Shown here one piece after another: positions 37,094-45,896 of a stretch of 47,984 bases of DNA. The translations under genes were made by a program, and so were the position numbers. The notes under the pieces are model-generated. The model ran no database searches and was not told the origin of the DNA. It saw only the letters and a list, made by a program, of their open reading frames with translations. Numbering within the stretch: position 1 is the stretch's first letter; each line of letters opens with the position of its first letter. The stretch is from Candidatus Omnitrophota bacterium. GTDB lineage: Bacteria > Hinthialibacterota > Hinthialibacteria > Hinthialibacterales > JAKPRU01. Where the stretch lies: positions 1-47,984 of the forward strand of contig JAKPYU010000788.1 in the NCBI GenBank assembly GCA_029568995.1, read 5' to 3'.

Positions 37094-37166
37094 TTTCGGT
37101 TCCTGTCGATAAGTCTGTCTTTCTTTGAAGTTACAATTCGTGCGTCACGGATGTCAAGGAGATGAT

Positions 37167-37673
37167 TCAACGTCCGTCCCGACCCTCCAAATCCAGAAGA
37201 AACCGTTTCACATCCAATCCGCAGCCGAATCCACCTAGTTTCCCTTGGGCGGCGATCACACGATGACAGGGAATCACAATGGGGATCCGATTGCACCCTA
37301 CCGCCTGCCCTACCGCCCTGGCCCCACGGGGACAACCGACTTGCGCGGCAACCTGCCCGTAAGTCAGGGTCTCTCCATAAGCAATTTCCGACAGCGCTTC
37401 CCAGACTCTTCTCTGAAACGGTGTGCCGAGAAGTTCAACGGGAATGCCGAACTCCCTGCGCGATCCGGTGAAGTACTCTTCAAGTTGTCTTTGTGCCAGA
37501 TCAAGCAACGCTGTCGATCCCTTCAATACCCGAAATCCACAGCATACCAGGGAGTCCCGGAATTCGGATTCGCTCTGTTTGATTCCCACCGCAATCAGGC
37601 GTTCATCGGAGTCGGCAAGACAAATCCGTCCGATGGGCGATGAGAAGGAACGGAAGAGGCAGGAATGATTCAC
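37167..37673 (-). CDS. ogt: Methylated-DNA--protein-cysteine methyltransferase
   Basis: A 168-residue suicide repair protein that moves alkyl groups from O6-alkylguanine onto its own cysteine. The active site is PIVIPCHRVIA and the DNA-binding helix is TYGQVAAQVGCPRGARAVGQA. A GTG at 37673 overlaps the stop of the glycosylase gene (GTGA), and AAAGGAG lies 8 bases upstream of it; this is chosen over an ATG 51 bases earlier that lies deep in the glycosylase gene. The enzyme follows the HhH-GPD glycosylase, so both act on alkylated DNA. Confidence 0.95.
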   Translation of the reverse strand: MNHSCLFRSFSSPIGRICLADSDERLIAVGIKQSESEFRDSLVCCGFRVLKGSTALLDLAQRQLEEYFTGSRREFGIPVELLGTPFQRRVWEALSEIAYGETLTYGQVAAQVGCPRGARAVGQAVGCNRIPIVIPCHRVIAAQGKLGGFGCGLDVKRFLLDLEGRDGR

Positions 37674-38359
37674 TTCAGCACTCCTTTCTTCGGCAGGAAA
37701 TCGCGCAATGGGCAATCCTCGCATCGCGGTTTGGCCCGGCAGAACTCATTCCCGACAGCAACGATCTGCGCGTGAAAGTCGTTGTACAGTCCGATATCTT
37801 CAGGCAGATTCGTCGTGAACCAACTCTGAATCCCGTGATAATCGACTTTCTCCGGCAGCCAGCCGTGACGGGTGACCACACGATGGGTGTACAGGTCAAC
37901 GACAAAGATCGGCAGTCCGCCCGCATACAGCAGGATGGAATCGGCGGTTTCAGGGCCGATCCCGTTGACTTGCAGGATTTCCTGCCGCAGCCTTTCCAGC
38001 GGCTGACGGAACATCGCGGCAAGGCTTCCGCGATAATTCTGCTCCAGGAAATTCGCAAAGGCTTTCAGCCGTCGCGCCTTGATATTGTAATACCCCGACG
38101 GGCGAATCAGCTCCGCAAGGTCTTTTTCCTCGATTCGGATCAGCGCCCTCGCGGAGAGCATTTTGTGCGCTTTCAGGTTCGCAATGGCGCGTTCGACATT
38201 CTTCCAGGCGGTATTCTGAGTTAGAATGGCTCCGGTAATGATTTCGATGGGCGTCTGCCCCGGCCACCAGTTGCGGTGACCGTAGCGATGAAAAAGCGTG
38301 CGATAGACCGAGAGCAGGTCCGGGACTATCGACTTGTTTTCTGAGTGACGAGCGACCAT
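37670..38359 (-). CDS. Endonuclease III-related HhH-GPD DNA glycosylase (COG2231/MagIII-like)
   Basis: The 229-residue product (start uncertain, ATG at 38359 or 38371) has the helix-hairpin-helix LQVNGIGPETADSILLYAGG and the catalytic Asp in FVVDLYTHRVVTRHG. The usual catalytic Lys of endonuclease III is replaced by Glu, as in the COG2231 branch, which includes the 3-methyladenine glycosylase MagIII. A Cys-rich end (CRAKPRCEDCP) gives only three Cys, so an intact 4Fe-4S cluster is doubtful. Pairing with the ogt-like gene points to alkylation repair. It starts divergently, almost on top of the glycosyltransferase start at 38358. Confidence 0.85.
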   Translation of the reverse strand: MVARHSENKSIVPDLLSVYRTLFHRYGHRNWWPGQTPIEIITGAILTQNTAWKNVERAIANLKAHKMLSARALIRIEEKDLAELIRPSGYYNIKARRLKAFANFLEQNYRGSLAAMFRQPLERLRQEILQVNGIGPETADSILLYAGGLPIFVVDLYTHRVVTRHGWLPEKVDYHGIQSWFTTNLPEDIGLYNDFHAQIVAVGNEFCRAKPRCEDCPLRDFLPKKGVLK

Positions 38360-39239
38360 GAGTTCATCCATGCATGAAAAAATCGGGGGCATCTCCGCCA
38401 TTCTACCGGCATACAATGAGGCCCCATGTATCGCGGAACTGATCCGGTCCCTGGATGCGCAATTGCGCGGCCTGGGTGTTCCGTATGAGATCATTGTTGT
38501 GGATGACGGGTCAAGCGATGGGACCGGGGACTTGGCGCAGGCAGCGGATGCACGGGTCCATCGTCACGCCGCCAATCGCGGCTACGGGGCAGCAGTGAAA
38601 ACCGGGGTCCGGCTGGCAAGACAGGAATGGATTCTTCTGATGGATGCGGATGGGAGTTATCCGGCGGAGGCGGTTCCGGACCTTGTTTCGTATCTCGAAG
38701 TGGCCGATATGGTTGTCGGTGCGCGGACGAAGCCGGGAGCAAAAATTCCCCGGTTCCGCCAGCCGATGAAATGGCTCCTGGGCAAAGTCGCAAACTATCT
38801 CGCCGGTCGAAAGATCCCCGATCTCAACTCCGGGATGCGTCTCGTTCGTCGGGACCTGTTCGAGGAAGCGCGCGGTCTCTTGCCGGATGGATTCTCACTG
38901 ACCACGACATTGACTCTGCTGTTCTTTTCCGAGTCGCGCTATGTCGAATATGTCCCCATCGACTATCACGAGCGTGCCGGTTCCTCCAAGTTCCGTCCTG
39001 TGCGGGACACGTGGAACCTGACTCTCCTGCTGATTCGGACGGTGCTGCTGTTCAATCCGCTGAAAATCTTCCTGCCGTTGAGCGCGTTGCTCCTGCTCGC
39101 AGCGGCACTGGTGGCCGTCCTGAGTTACACCATCCTGGAACGGTTCCTGGATACCACCTTTGTGGTGTTGCTCCTGTCCTCGATGCAGTTCCTGGCCCTC
39201 GGATTCCTGGCGGACCTGATCAACCGGAGACGGCGGTAA
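38358..39239 (+). CDS. DPM1-like glycosyltransferase, family 2
   Basis: A 293-residue GT-A enzyme resembling dolichyl/undecaprenyl-phosphate mannosyl- and glucosyltransferases. It begins GGISAILPAYNEA, then EIIVVDDGSSDGTGDLA (nucleotide binding) and EWILLMDADGSYP (DXD), with the C-terminal region ending in two membrane helices. It would make a polyprenyl-phosphate sugar, a donor suitable for GT-C enzymes such as the giant proteins of this window. Start is ATG 38358 or 38370; the start regions of this gene and the glycosylase overlap on opposite strands. Confidence 0.9.
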   Translation: MSSSMHEKIGGISAILPAYNEAPCIAELIRSLDAQLRGLGVPYEIIVVDDGSSDGTGDLAQAADARVHRHAANRGYGAAVKTGVRLARQEWILLMDADGSYPAEAVPDLVSYLEVADMVVGARTKPGAKIPRFRQPMKWLLGKVANYLAGRKIPDLNSGMRLVRRDLFEEARGLLPDGFSLTTTLTLLFFSESRYVEYVPIDYHERAGSSKFRPVRDTWNLTLLLIRTVLLFNPLKIFLPLSALLLLAAALVAVLSYTILERFLDTTFVVLLLSSMQFLALGFLADLINRRRR

Positions 39240-39249
39240 CGGAGACGTT

Positions 39250-39316
39250 CTCTTCCCCCTCTCCCGCCGGGAGAGGGTCGGGGTGAGGGAAAATCGGGTG
39301 GCACAGGCATCCTTAT
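39250..39316. repeat. Dispersed palindromic repeat (CTCTCCCGCCGGGAGAG family)
   Basis: CCCCCTCTCCCGCCGGGAGA with GGTCGGGGTGAGGG and then a GGGTGGCACAGGCATCC tail, between two convergent genes. The tail with GGCATC is shared with the copy at 44482-44560. Confidence 0.8.
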
Positions 39317-40428
39317 GGCTTCATCGGTTCCATTCGAAAAAGCGTCATTTCCGGTGGGCAGAACAAGCGGATGGGAGGGATTTCGTTGTAATGCTCGCAC
39401 CCGATCCCCGCAGAGACATTCAGATGAGTCTCCCCGACAGGGCGATACCCTCGTCCCCAGGCAAGCGGAATCTCCGAGAGAACCGTCAGCGGCCCAAAAC
39501 AGGGGATACGAATCTGTCCGCCGTGAGTGTGTCCCGCCAGGCATAAGTCGATGGGAATATCCTGGACGGCCAGGATGAAATTGGGAGTGTGTCCCAGAAG
39601 AATAGTGAAATCCTGCGAATCGGTTCGATCGAACCATTCCCGGATCGGTTGGGGATTGGTGCTCCACGATTGATCCAGCGTCATTCCATACAAGTGCAGA
39701 CGATGATCGCCCCAGGGGATGACGATGTCTTCCGATTGCAGTACTCGCATGTTCCCCACTCCGTTCGCGAAATAGTCCATTTGATCTACGTCGGTGTTGC
39801 CGAGGACGGTGAACAGACCCAGGGAAGGAGAGAGGGTATTGAAAAGGGCCTTGATTTTCGGGTATTCACTGTCCCATGTGCTGGCGGGAACCGGTTGAAG
39901 TAAATCCCCGGTGTGGACGATGAGATCGGGATTCAATTCGCGGATTTGGGCAAAGACGCTTTCCTCATATTCTCCGACATGCGCCGATTGGATATCGCTG
40001 ATATGAAGCAGGGTCAGGGGGCGACCCAACTTGGGAGTTTGCAGAGTGATTGTGCGCAAAACCAGGCGATGAGGTTCTATGTGGGTGGCGTACAGATGGA
40101 CGGCGGAAAGGAGGACAGCCAGCGCGATCATCCCAAGCGCACATCTCTTTGTTCCGACAGAGAGGGTCTTCTTGCGACCGATGAGCAGTATCAAAATCCC
40201 CGTGCACAAAAGAATGACGGGAATCACGAGTGTGTTGAAATTGTAGACCCTTCCCACCATCCCCAGAGGGAAATGGGGTATCAGCAGGCATTGAGTCAAT
40301 AAAAACAGATTTCCCGTGACCCAGATAATCCCCGCTAATCCTGCCAACGCTTGAATCCAATCCCCGGCATTTCGGAATAGAAGAATGGTCCTGGGAGTGG
40401 CTTTCTTGGATGAATCGAGGTCTGTCAT
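39313..40428 (-). CDS. Membrane-anchored metallophosphoesterase
   Basis: A 371-residue protein with about four N-terminal hydrophobic helices and a calcineurin-like phosphoesterase domain (about 140-370), related to YkuE/YaeI-type proteins. Metal-binding motifs are LLHISDIQSAHVG (DXQ where most have DXH), VHTGDLLQP, VLGNTDVDQ (GNTD for GNHD), FTILLGHTPNF and CLAGHTHGGQI. Possible substrates are phospholipid or polyprenyl diphosphates. The non-standard residues may alter metal choice. No operon partner is seen. Convergent with the glycosyltransferase, with a dispersed repeat between them. Confidence 0.88.
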   Translation of the reverse strand: MTDLDSSKKATPRTILLFRNAGDWIQALAGLAGIIWVTGNLFLLTQCLLIPHFPLGMVGRVYNFNTLVIPVILLCTGILILLIGRKKTLSVGTKRCALGMIALAVLLSAVHLYATHIEPHRLVLRTITLQTPKLGRPLTLLHISDIQSAHVGEYEESVFAQIRELNPDLIVHTGDLLQPVPASTWDSEYPKIKALFNTLSPSLGLFTVLGNTDVDQMDYFANGVGNMRVLQSEDIVIPWGDHRLHLYGMTLDQSWSTNPQPIREWFDRTDSQDFTILLGHTPNFILAVQDIPIDLCLAGHTHGGQIRIPCFGPLTVLSEIPLAWGRGYRPVGETHLNVSAGIGCEHYNEIPPIRLFCPPEMTLFRMEPMKP

Positions 40429-40493
40429 GAATCACCGCTCTTGCTGATGGATATTGCGTATTCGGAGATACTATAACAATCCCGTCCCATCCC

Positions 40494-40640
40494 GTCATCG
40501 CGAGCCTCCCTCCGGCGGAGCCGGTGATTGGGATCAAGAAAGCATGGCCCACGCGGGGCCACCGCCGACCCGTCATCGCGAGGAGCAGCCCGGAGTCCGC
40601 GAAGGGCGGCGACGTGGCGATCTCAGGCTTGCTGAGATTC
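40494..40640. repeat. CGTCATCGCGAG dispersed repeat, two copies
   Basis: CGTCATCGCGAG occurs twice (40494 and 40573), the second copy continuing with GAGCAGCCCGGAG and ending GCGACGTGGCGATCTCAGG. Such CGTCATTGCGAG-type sequences are common as dispersed intergenic repeats in diverse bacteria. It fills much of the 413-bp gap between the phosphoesterase and the LVIVD gene. Confidence 0.7.
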
Positions 40641-40680
40641 CCCCTCTTCCTCCGGGAGAGGGTCGGGGTGAGGGAAAATG
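40636..40680. repeat. Dispersed repeat (CCGGGAGAGGGTCGGGGTGAGGG)
   Basis: The copy has a shorter left arm (CCCCTCTTCCTCCGGGAGAG) than those at 23978 and 39250 and directly follows the CGTCATCGCGAG repeat, so the families are nested side by side. Confidence 0.75.
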
Positions 40681-40704
40681 GCCCGTGCCGGAATCGCCGG
40701 GGGA

Positions 40705-40733
40705 TTGACAGCGTACTTGAGGGAAAGTACCGT
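40705..40733 (+). promoter_or_regulatory. Promoter with inverted repeat upstream of the LVIVD gene
   Basis: TTGACA (40705-40710) and TACCGT (40728-40733) are 17 bases apart. The spacer holds GTACTT and AAGTAC, a perfect 6-bp inverted repeat (40713-40729 region), which could be an operator. It lies about 110 bases before the gene start. Confidence 0.4.
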
Positions 40734-40841
40734 ACGAATGGTGAGATGTCGTATTCTCTGAGCGGACCCATCTGGGAAATCCCAGGTTGAAGGAAAAAAG
40801 CGACCGGGTATAGGAAGTCTCAACAATAAGGGGGATTTGCC

Positions 40842-42890
40842 ATGACAGATCAACAAACAGGTCTTGCCAACGAGGAAAATAGCCGTAATTCCGTTCTTCG
40901 TATTTTTTTGACTGTTTTGTGTGCCTGCCTGTTCCTTCTCCCAACCGCGGAAGCGGAACTGGAATATCTAGGCTCCGTCGGCGGCGCTGTTGTGGATATC
41001 GCCGTCTATAAAGATCCCAACGGTTCGGGACAAACCTACGCTTATGTGGCGCAAGGCACAGCCATCCATGTGATGGATACAAGCGATTCGCAGAATCCTG
41101 TTCTCGTTCGACGGATTCAGCCCACAACCGACGTTATCCGTGGTCTCGCAATCGTGGATCATGTATTGATATTTGCCAATAACCGATCCGGTGTGTACCT
41201 GTATTCACTGGAAGATCCGACAAATCCTTGCCTTTTGAGCATTGTCCAACGAACGGCTCATGATGTCTTCGCTTGCGGGTGGGCTATGATCGTGGCGGAC
41301 TACACTCACGGAGCCGGAGTCAGCAGTTCCACAATTTATCGCCACATCCTTTATGACATTTCCGATCCTGCAATGCCGGTGAAATTGGGAGATCGTAGTC
41401 ATTATGCCTGGGAAATGAGGCCTAGTCCCAGTTGTTTTTTTGCGGAACACACCCCGGATCGGATGCAATCACATTTTTACTGGTACGAGCCTCAATGCCC
41501 TATTTTTAAGGATACGATAAACTATTCCACTGAGAAGCCATTCAACGATCTTCTCTACAGTAACATTTATTTAACCAAATGCTATGCATTGGGCCTGTTC
41601 ACATATAAGGAACGCGGATATGTGACTTTATCTACCGCGCTGGAGGTCTATGATTTCTCCGCCGCAGCATCCCCTGCAAACGTTGCCTCTGTAACCGTGT
41701 CCGGCGTTGTGGCCGGCGCGATACAGAACGACGAGCGTGCCTATATACCGACAAATGAAGGACTCACCGTATTGTCGCTGGCTGACCCGGATTGCCCGGA
41801 GATCATCGAATCCATTTCCCTGCCGTTTCGCACCATTCGCGTTGTTGATGATGTAGCCTATGGTGTCGGTTCCGAAGGTTTTGCGATGGCGGAATTGCAT
41901 GGTCCTTATGCCGGGAAGACGGTCCAGACTGACTTTGAGATCGGCTGTGTGCAGCAAGTTCTCCTGCATAACTCTACCCTTCTAATAAGAGAAGAAGAGC
42001 GGATCAGTTTCCTGAACTTCACCTCACCGAGCGAATATGAATTGGTCGGTCAGTTTGATACCGGCGTTTGTTCGGACAATCTTCAGATAGATGGCGATAC
42101 CCTTCTTATTCCGAAAGAAGACACCTATTATCTTGCAGATATATCGGATGTCGCTAATCCATCCATATACGGAAATGTTCCCGCCTATGATTCTTATCTA
42201 AGCCCCGTCCTTACAAATGGATTGCTTTTCCTCTGCGATGGAAATTGGGAAGTTCGTTGGCACGTGTTTTCTCTCCTCGATCCCCCCAATATCGTCGAAA
42301 TCTCGGATTTCAAGATCAACAGCTATGAAGCATTCACCAAATCGGGTATTATCCTTTATACGATGACCGGTTCAGGCGCGGTTAAAATTGATATGCACAA
42401 CATAGGACAGCCTGATAATGTCCAATATGTTGGTGAATTTGCCCCTGCTCCTGGTGCTTCTTGCAGAGATCCCGGTCCGGTATTGTCCGTAAGCGAGCGG
42501 AATTTATTTATTATTTGTAATGCTAATACCCAAAGTATATTGTTTATCTGTGACATTTCCAATCCGGCATCGCCTGAAAAGATCAGCGAGACCATTATTC
42601 CCGGTACATATAGTCAGATCCTGCCGCAGGGTCGTTTCCTCTGGATGCTTGAATCGGACTTTGACGACATGACGTATTGGCCTTCCCCGACTCGGAACTT
42701 GCACCTCATCGATATCTCCGATCCGATGAATCCCATGCAGATTGACGGTCTCAGTTTTGGAAGTGAAGTGGAACCGGCAGGGGTACTGTATAAGGATCTG
42801 CTATTTCTCCCCGGCGCTGAGGGTGGACTTCACATGATCCGTAACACAGAATATCACGGTGAGTCTATCGACAATTGGGAGGATTTCTGA
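40842..42890 (+). CDS. Exported LVIVD-repeat beta-propeller protein
   Basis: A 682-residue protein with a signal-type N-terminus (VLRIFLTVLCACLFLLPTAEA, residues 18-38). The mature part has repeats of the LVIVD type, recognisable by DISDPxxP-like turns: VMDTSDSQNPVLV, LYDISDPAMPVKLG, ADISDVANPSIYG and LIDISDPMNPMQID. LVIVD repeats form beta-propellers in surface or secreted proteins of unknown ligand. GGGGGA lies about 8 bases before the ATG. The codon use looks more AT-rich than that of its neighbours in places, a hint of different origin. The lipase-like gene follows after 88 bases on the same strand. Confidence 0.85.
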   Translation: MTDQQTGLANEENSRNSVLRIFLTVLCACLFLLPTAEAELEYLGSVGGAVVDIAVYKDPNGSGQTYAYVAQGTAIHVMDTSDSQNPVLVRRIQPTTDVIRGLAIVDHVLIFANNRSGVYLYSLEDPTNPCLLSIVQRTAHDVFACGWAMIVADYTHGAGVSSSTIYRHILYDISDPAMPVKLGDRSHYAWEMRPSPSCFFAEHTPDRMQSHFYWYEPQCPIFKDTINYSTEKPFNDLLYSNIYLTKCYALGLFTYKERGYVTLSTALEVYDFSAAASPANVASVTVSGVVAGAIQNDERAYIPTNEGLTVLSLADPDCPEIIESISLPFRTIRVVDDVAYGVGSEGFAMAELHGPYAGKTVQTDFEIGCVQQVLLHNSTLLIREEERISFLNFTSPSEYELVGQFDTGVCSDNLQIDGDTLLIPKEDTYYLADISDVANPSIYGNVPAYDSYLSPVLTNGLLFLCDGNWEVRWHVFSLLDPPNIVEISDFKINSYEAFTKSGIILYTMTGSGAVKIDMHNIGQPDNVQYVGEFAPAPGASCRDPGPVLSVSERNLFIICNANTQSILFICDISNPASPEKISETIIPGTYSQILPQGRFLWMLESDFDDMTYWPSPTRNLHLIDISDPMNPMQIDGLSFGSEVEPAGVLYKDLLFLPGAEGGLHMIRNTEYHGESIDNWEDF

Positions 42891-42978
42891 ATCGAACTAT
42901 ATGGCGCCGGTCCCTTTCCGGTGATCTTTTCTGGATGGCAATATATCCTGGCGATATTCGATTAACGAGGTTCACGAC

Positions 42979-44376
42979 ATGAGAAACATTTCATTCCATC
43001 ACACAGTCTTATTCGCCCTATTCGCCCTGCTTCTTTCGCTTCCAGCGCACAGCGACGGCGTAACCATCATCGCCCATGGCTGGAATCCCAACTCGGAATC
43101 CCCGGTCTGGCTGTCTGAGATGCAGACCGCGATTGCGGAGCGATACCTCGGCGGCGAGCAGAATTTCGGAAAAATCACGATTACATCAGACTTCCTCGGC
43201 AGGCTCACAGCCGTGTGCAACCCATGGAATATTGATCTGGCGAGTTCATCGACAGGCGAGATCATTGTCACGTTGGACTGGTCCTCTGTTGCAAACCATC
43301 TTCTGCCGAACGGCAAATCCACCCAGGAGATTGCCGCCGCTGTAGAGAGTGTTATCCTCAACGGGCAGAACGGGAAGAAAGCGCTTGCTGAACTGCCGAT
43401 TCACCTGATCGGACACAGCCGGGGCGGATCTCTTGTCTGCGAGTTGGCGAGACGGCTCGGCGAACAGGGGCTTGTTGTAGATCACCTTTCGCCGCTCGAT
43501 CCGCATCCCCTGACCGCATCCGACCCGCAGAGTTCCCTTCGGACCATCATCGACGCCCCGGCCCTGGTCTATGAAAACGTGGTTTTTGCCGATGCGTTTT
43601 CCCAGTTCATCTCGTACCCTCAGGGACAACAGATTCCCGGGGCCTATAACCGCTATTTTGCGTCACTCCCCGGCGGGTATCACAATGAATCCGGCGGCGC
43701 TTTTGCCGATCATCGCAATGTCTATCTCTGGTATCACGGCACAATCGACTTGTCCGAATCCACAGGCAACGGGGAGGCGGAAATCGGTGCGCAGGAGCGT
43801 CAATCCTGGTGGAACGAATACGAGACAGAGAATGGGATTCGAGGTGCCAGGAGCGGATTCTATTATTCCCGTATCAACGGGAAAGGTAACCGCCTGAGCG
43901 CAGACCGCCCCGTATCCGAAGGGGATCGGATTGTGGATGGATATAATCAATCTGTCGGTGGTGAGGGAGCGCGCGAATCTCTGGCATGGAGCAGCGCTGT
44001 CTGGCCCAACATTGTGCGACTCGAAATGCCAAGAGGCGACAGCGGTGTTCATCAGATCGCCGTCGGTACGCCGTTGGAGATCCGGTACGCTCTACAGGAT
44101 TATGACAGCGAAAGCACGGTCTCTTTCTATGCCGATTTGGATAGAAATCCGTACAACGACAATGCAATACCGCTCGGCAGCCAAACACATTCCGCGACGG
44201 GAAAGAATATCCTGCGGACCTCGTTCACGTGCGAAACCTCTACATTAACGCAGGATACGATTCACTATATCGCTGCAAAAATCACGGATACGGTTCGCAC
44301 ACGGTATTTCTATACCGCGGCTGCCATATACTCAACTTCGGGACCGTCGGGCGTAGCCGAATGGACTTTGTATTAG
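42979..44376 (+). CDS. Exported alpha/beta-hydrolase (lipase-like)
   Basis: A 465-residue protein with a signal peptide (VLFALFALLLSLPAHSDG) and an alpha/beta-hydrolase domain. The oxyanion region is VTIIAHGWNPNSE and the nucleophile elbow is LIGHSRGGSLV (G-X-S-X-G). The last 150 residues look like a beta-rich domain (EIRYALQDYDSESTVSFYAD). The catalytic acid and histidine were not located with certainty. It could act on lipids or other esters outside the cell. It may be co-transcribed with the LVIVD gene. Confidence 0.8.
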   Translation: MRNISFHHTVLFALFALLLSLPAHSDGVTIIAHGWNPNSESPVWLSEMQTAIAERYLGGEQNFGKITITSDFLGRLTAVCNPWNIDLASSSTGEIIVTLDWSSVANHLLPNGKSTQEIAAAVESVILNGQNGKKALAELPIHLIGHSRGGSLVCELARRLGEQGLVVDHLSPLDPHPLTASDPQSSLRTIIDAPALVYENVVFADAFSQFISYPQGQQIPGAYNRYFASLPGGYHNESGGAFADHRNVYLWYHGTIDLSESTGNGEAEIGAQERQSWWNEYETENGIRGARSGFYYSRINGKGNRLSADRPVSEGDRIVDGYNQSVGGEGARESLAWSSAVWPNIVRLEMPRGDSGVHQIAVGTPLEIRYALQDYDSESTVSFYADLDRNPYNDNAIPLGSQTHSATGKNILRTSFTCETSTLTQDTIHYIAAKITDTVRTRYFYTAAAIYSTSGPSGVAEWTLY

Positions 44377-44448
44377 TCATCCCTGAAGAGATTCTTATCT
44401 TCCAGGGATCACAAAAAAGTGACCTTGGGAAAAGAGCCTTATCAATCC

Positions 44449-44480
44449 TGTAGGGGCGGGTCTGAGACCCGCCCCCTACA
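44449..44480. terminator. Large inverted repeat between convergent genes
   Basis: TGTAGGGGCGGGTCT pairs with AGACCCGCCCCCTACA (one bulged base). This is a strong hairpin between the convergent lipase-like and isomerase genes. The sequence is also like a widely dispersed intergenic element, so it may be a repeat copy rather than a dedicated terminator. No long T-run follows. Confidence 0.5.
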
Positions 44481-44481
44481 G

Positions 44482-44560
44482 CATCAATCTTCTCCCTCTC
44501 TCTCCGGGAGAGGGTTGGGGTGAGGGAACATCGGGTGGCACCGGCATCTTGCCGGTGGCG
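44482..44560. repeat. Dispersed repeat (CTCTCTCCGGGAGAGGG family) with GGCACCGGCATC tail
   Basis: It matches the copies at 23978, 39250 and 40636, and has an additional palindrome GGCACCGGCATCTTGCCGGTGG. Confidence 0.8.
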
Positions 44561-44565
44561 GCACA

Positions 44566-45549
44566 CTAGAACGATGGGAATATCGGCCGCAGATAGGCGT
44601 GCGTCAAGCGCAGACCCTCATCGAATCGCCCGTTTCTCTGCGAGAACGTCGAGTCTTCATGCTCGACCACCATGTTCCCGTTATAGCCCACTTCAAGCAG
44701 CGTCGTGAAAATGTCCTGCCATTTCAGCACGCCCCAGCCGGGAATACGGAAGCGGAACGATCCGCCCGTGCAGCCACGCTGATACATCTTCTCCGGAAGG
44801 AACTCCACGTCCTTGAGATGCACATGATGGATACGCGGAGCGAACTCGCGGATCACCCGCAGATGGTCGATCCCCTGCCAGTACAGGTGAGAAGCGTCGT
44901 ACTCAAACCCGATGGCCTCGCTGGGGATCGCCTCGAACATCCGGCTCAGCCCTTCCGGGCAGATGCCGATGTTGATCCCGTGATTGATATCGTCCCCGCC
45001 GACCCAGTTCTCAAAGACGACTTTCACGTTGCTGTCTTCCGCAACGCGGGCAATCGGCTCGAATGCCTTCTTGAAGTCGGGGATACTGTCCTGAATGCTC
45101 TTTGCGGGATCGCGTCCGGTCATGGCCGCGACACATTTCACACCCATTTTACCCGCCGCCTGGATGACTGTTTTCATAAAGGCGATTTTCTCCTCGGTCT
45201 GATCCGCCGGGTGGAGATAGTTCGTATAGGCCGCCAGCGCGGAGATCTCCAGGTTGTGCTTGGCGAAATCGTCCAGCATTTGTTTCTGCCCGTCCGCCGT
45301 GGCAATCGCATCCCCGGCAGGATTGCCCTCGCGCACTTTCACGCTCATGCACTCATACCCGATATCCTGAAGCACCTGAAGCCGATCTTCCCGGTAATCA
45401 TCCAGCACACCCAGTTTCCGCACGGGTTTCTTTGCTGCGGCCTCGGTTCCTGCGGCATGGGCCTCTTTGGCGAGAGCGATTCCGGCAGCCACTGCTCCTA
45501 CTCCGACTGTTGCACGTTCCACAAATGTTCTGCGACTCAATGAAGACAT
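44566..45549 (-). CDS. Tat-exported TIM-barrel sugar isomerase/epimerase-like protein
   Basis: A 327-residue protein with a twin-arginine signal (SLSRRTFVERATVGVG, then a hydrophobic stretch ending AKEAHA). The rest is a xylose-isomerase-like (AP endonuclease 2 family) barrel: metal-ligand motifs VVFENWVGG, FEYDASHLYWQG, HHVHLKDVEF and MVVEHEDSTF. Proteins of this kind are abundant in PVC-group bacteria and act on unknown sugars. Folding before export fits a metal-bound barrel. The ATG at 45549 has GGATA-like purines upstream. Confidence 0.88.
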   Translation of the reverse strand: MSSLSRRTFVERATVGVGAVAAGIALAKEAHAAGTEAAAKKPVRKLGVLDDYREDRLQVLQDIGYECMSVKVREGNPAGDAIATADGQKQMLDDFAKHNLEISALAAYTNYLHPADQTEEKIAFMKTVIQAAGKMGVKCVAAMTGRDPAKSIQDSIPDFKKAFEPIARVAEDSNVKVVFENWVGGDDINHGINIGICPEGLSRMFEAIPSEAIGFEYDASHLYWQGIDHLRVIREFAPRIHHVHLKDVEFLPEKMYQRGCTGGSFRFRIPGWGVLKWQDIFTTLLEVGYNGNMVVEHEDSTFSQRNGRFDEGLRLTHAYLRPIFPSF

Positions 45550-45668
45550 GTTTCAATATCCTTTCACAAGATGAGGACTCGTTCGATTGTCAAAACGAAA
45601 ACAGGGTATCCGATCCGGTGGGATTGAACAATGCAGGTCAGGCGTGGATGAAGGCCGTTGGTCGGTAC

Positions 45669-45896
45669 TTACAACAACATCTTGAATTCGTCGATACTCA
45701 ATCGGGCTTGTTTCAGTATCTTGGAAAGGGTATTCCGCTTGATAGGGAGATGAGCGGGAACGGTCACTTTGAGTGTTTCTCCTGATATGCGCTTTTGACG
45801 TCGGACATGGCTTCCCCTCTGACGTACTACAATCCACCCATCGCGCTGCAAAGCCCGGATGACTTGCCTATACGACAGACTTGGGATCACGGTCAT
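45669..45896 (-). CDS. hicA: HicA-family toxin (mRNA interferase)
   Basis: A 75-residue protein with the double-stranded-RNA-binding-like fold of HicA: SYRQVIRALQRDGW, then VRQRGSHVRRQK with the catalytic His, and VTVPAHLPIKRNTLSKILKQ. HicA cuts mRNA and tmRNA. The ATG overlaps the hicB stop (ATGA), with the antitoxin first, opposite to the usual hicA-hicB order. Confidence 0.9.
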   Translation of the reverse strand: MTVIPSLSYRQVIRALQRDGWIVVRQRGSHVRRQKRISGETLKVTVPAHLPIKRNTLSKILKQARLSIDEFKMLL

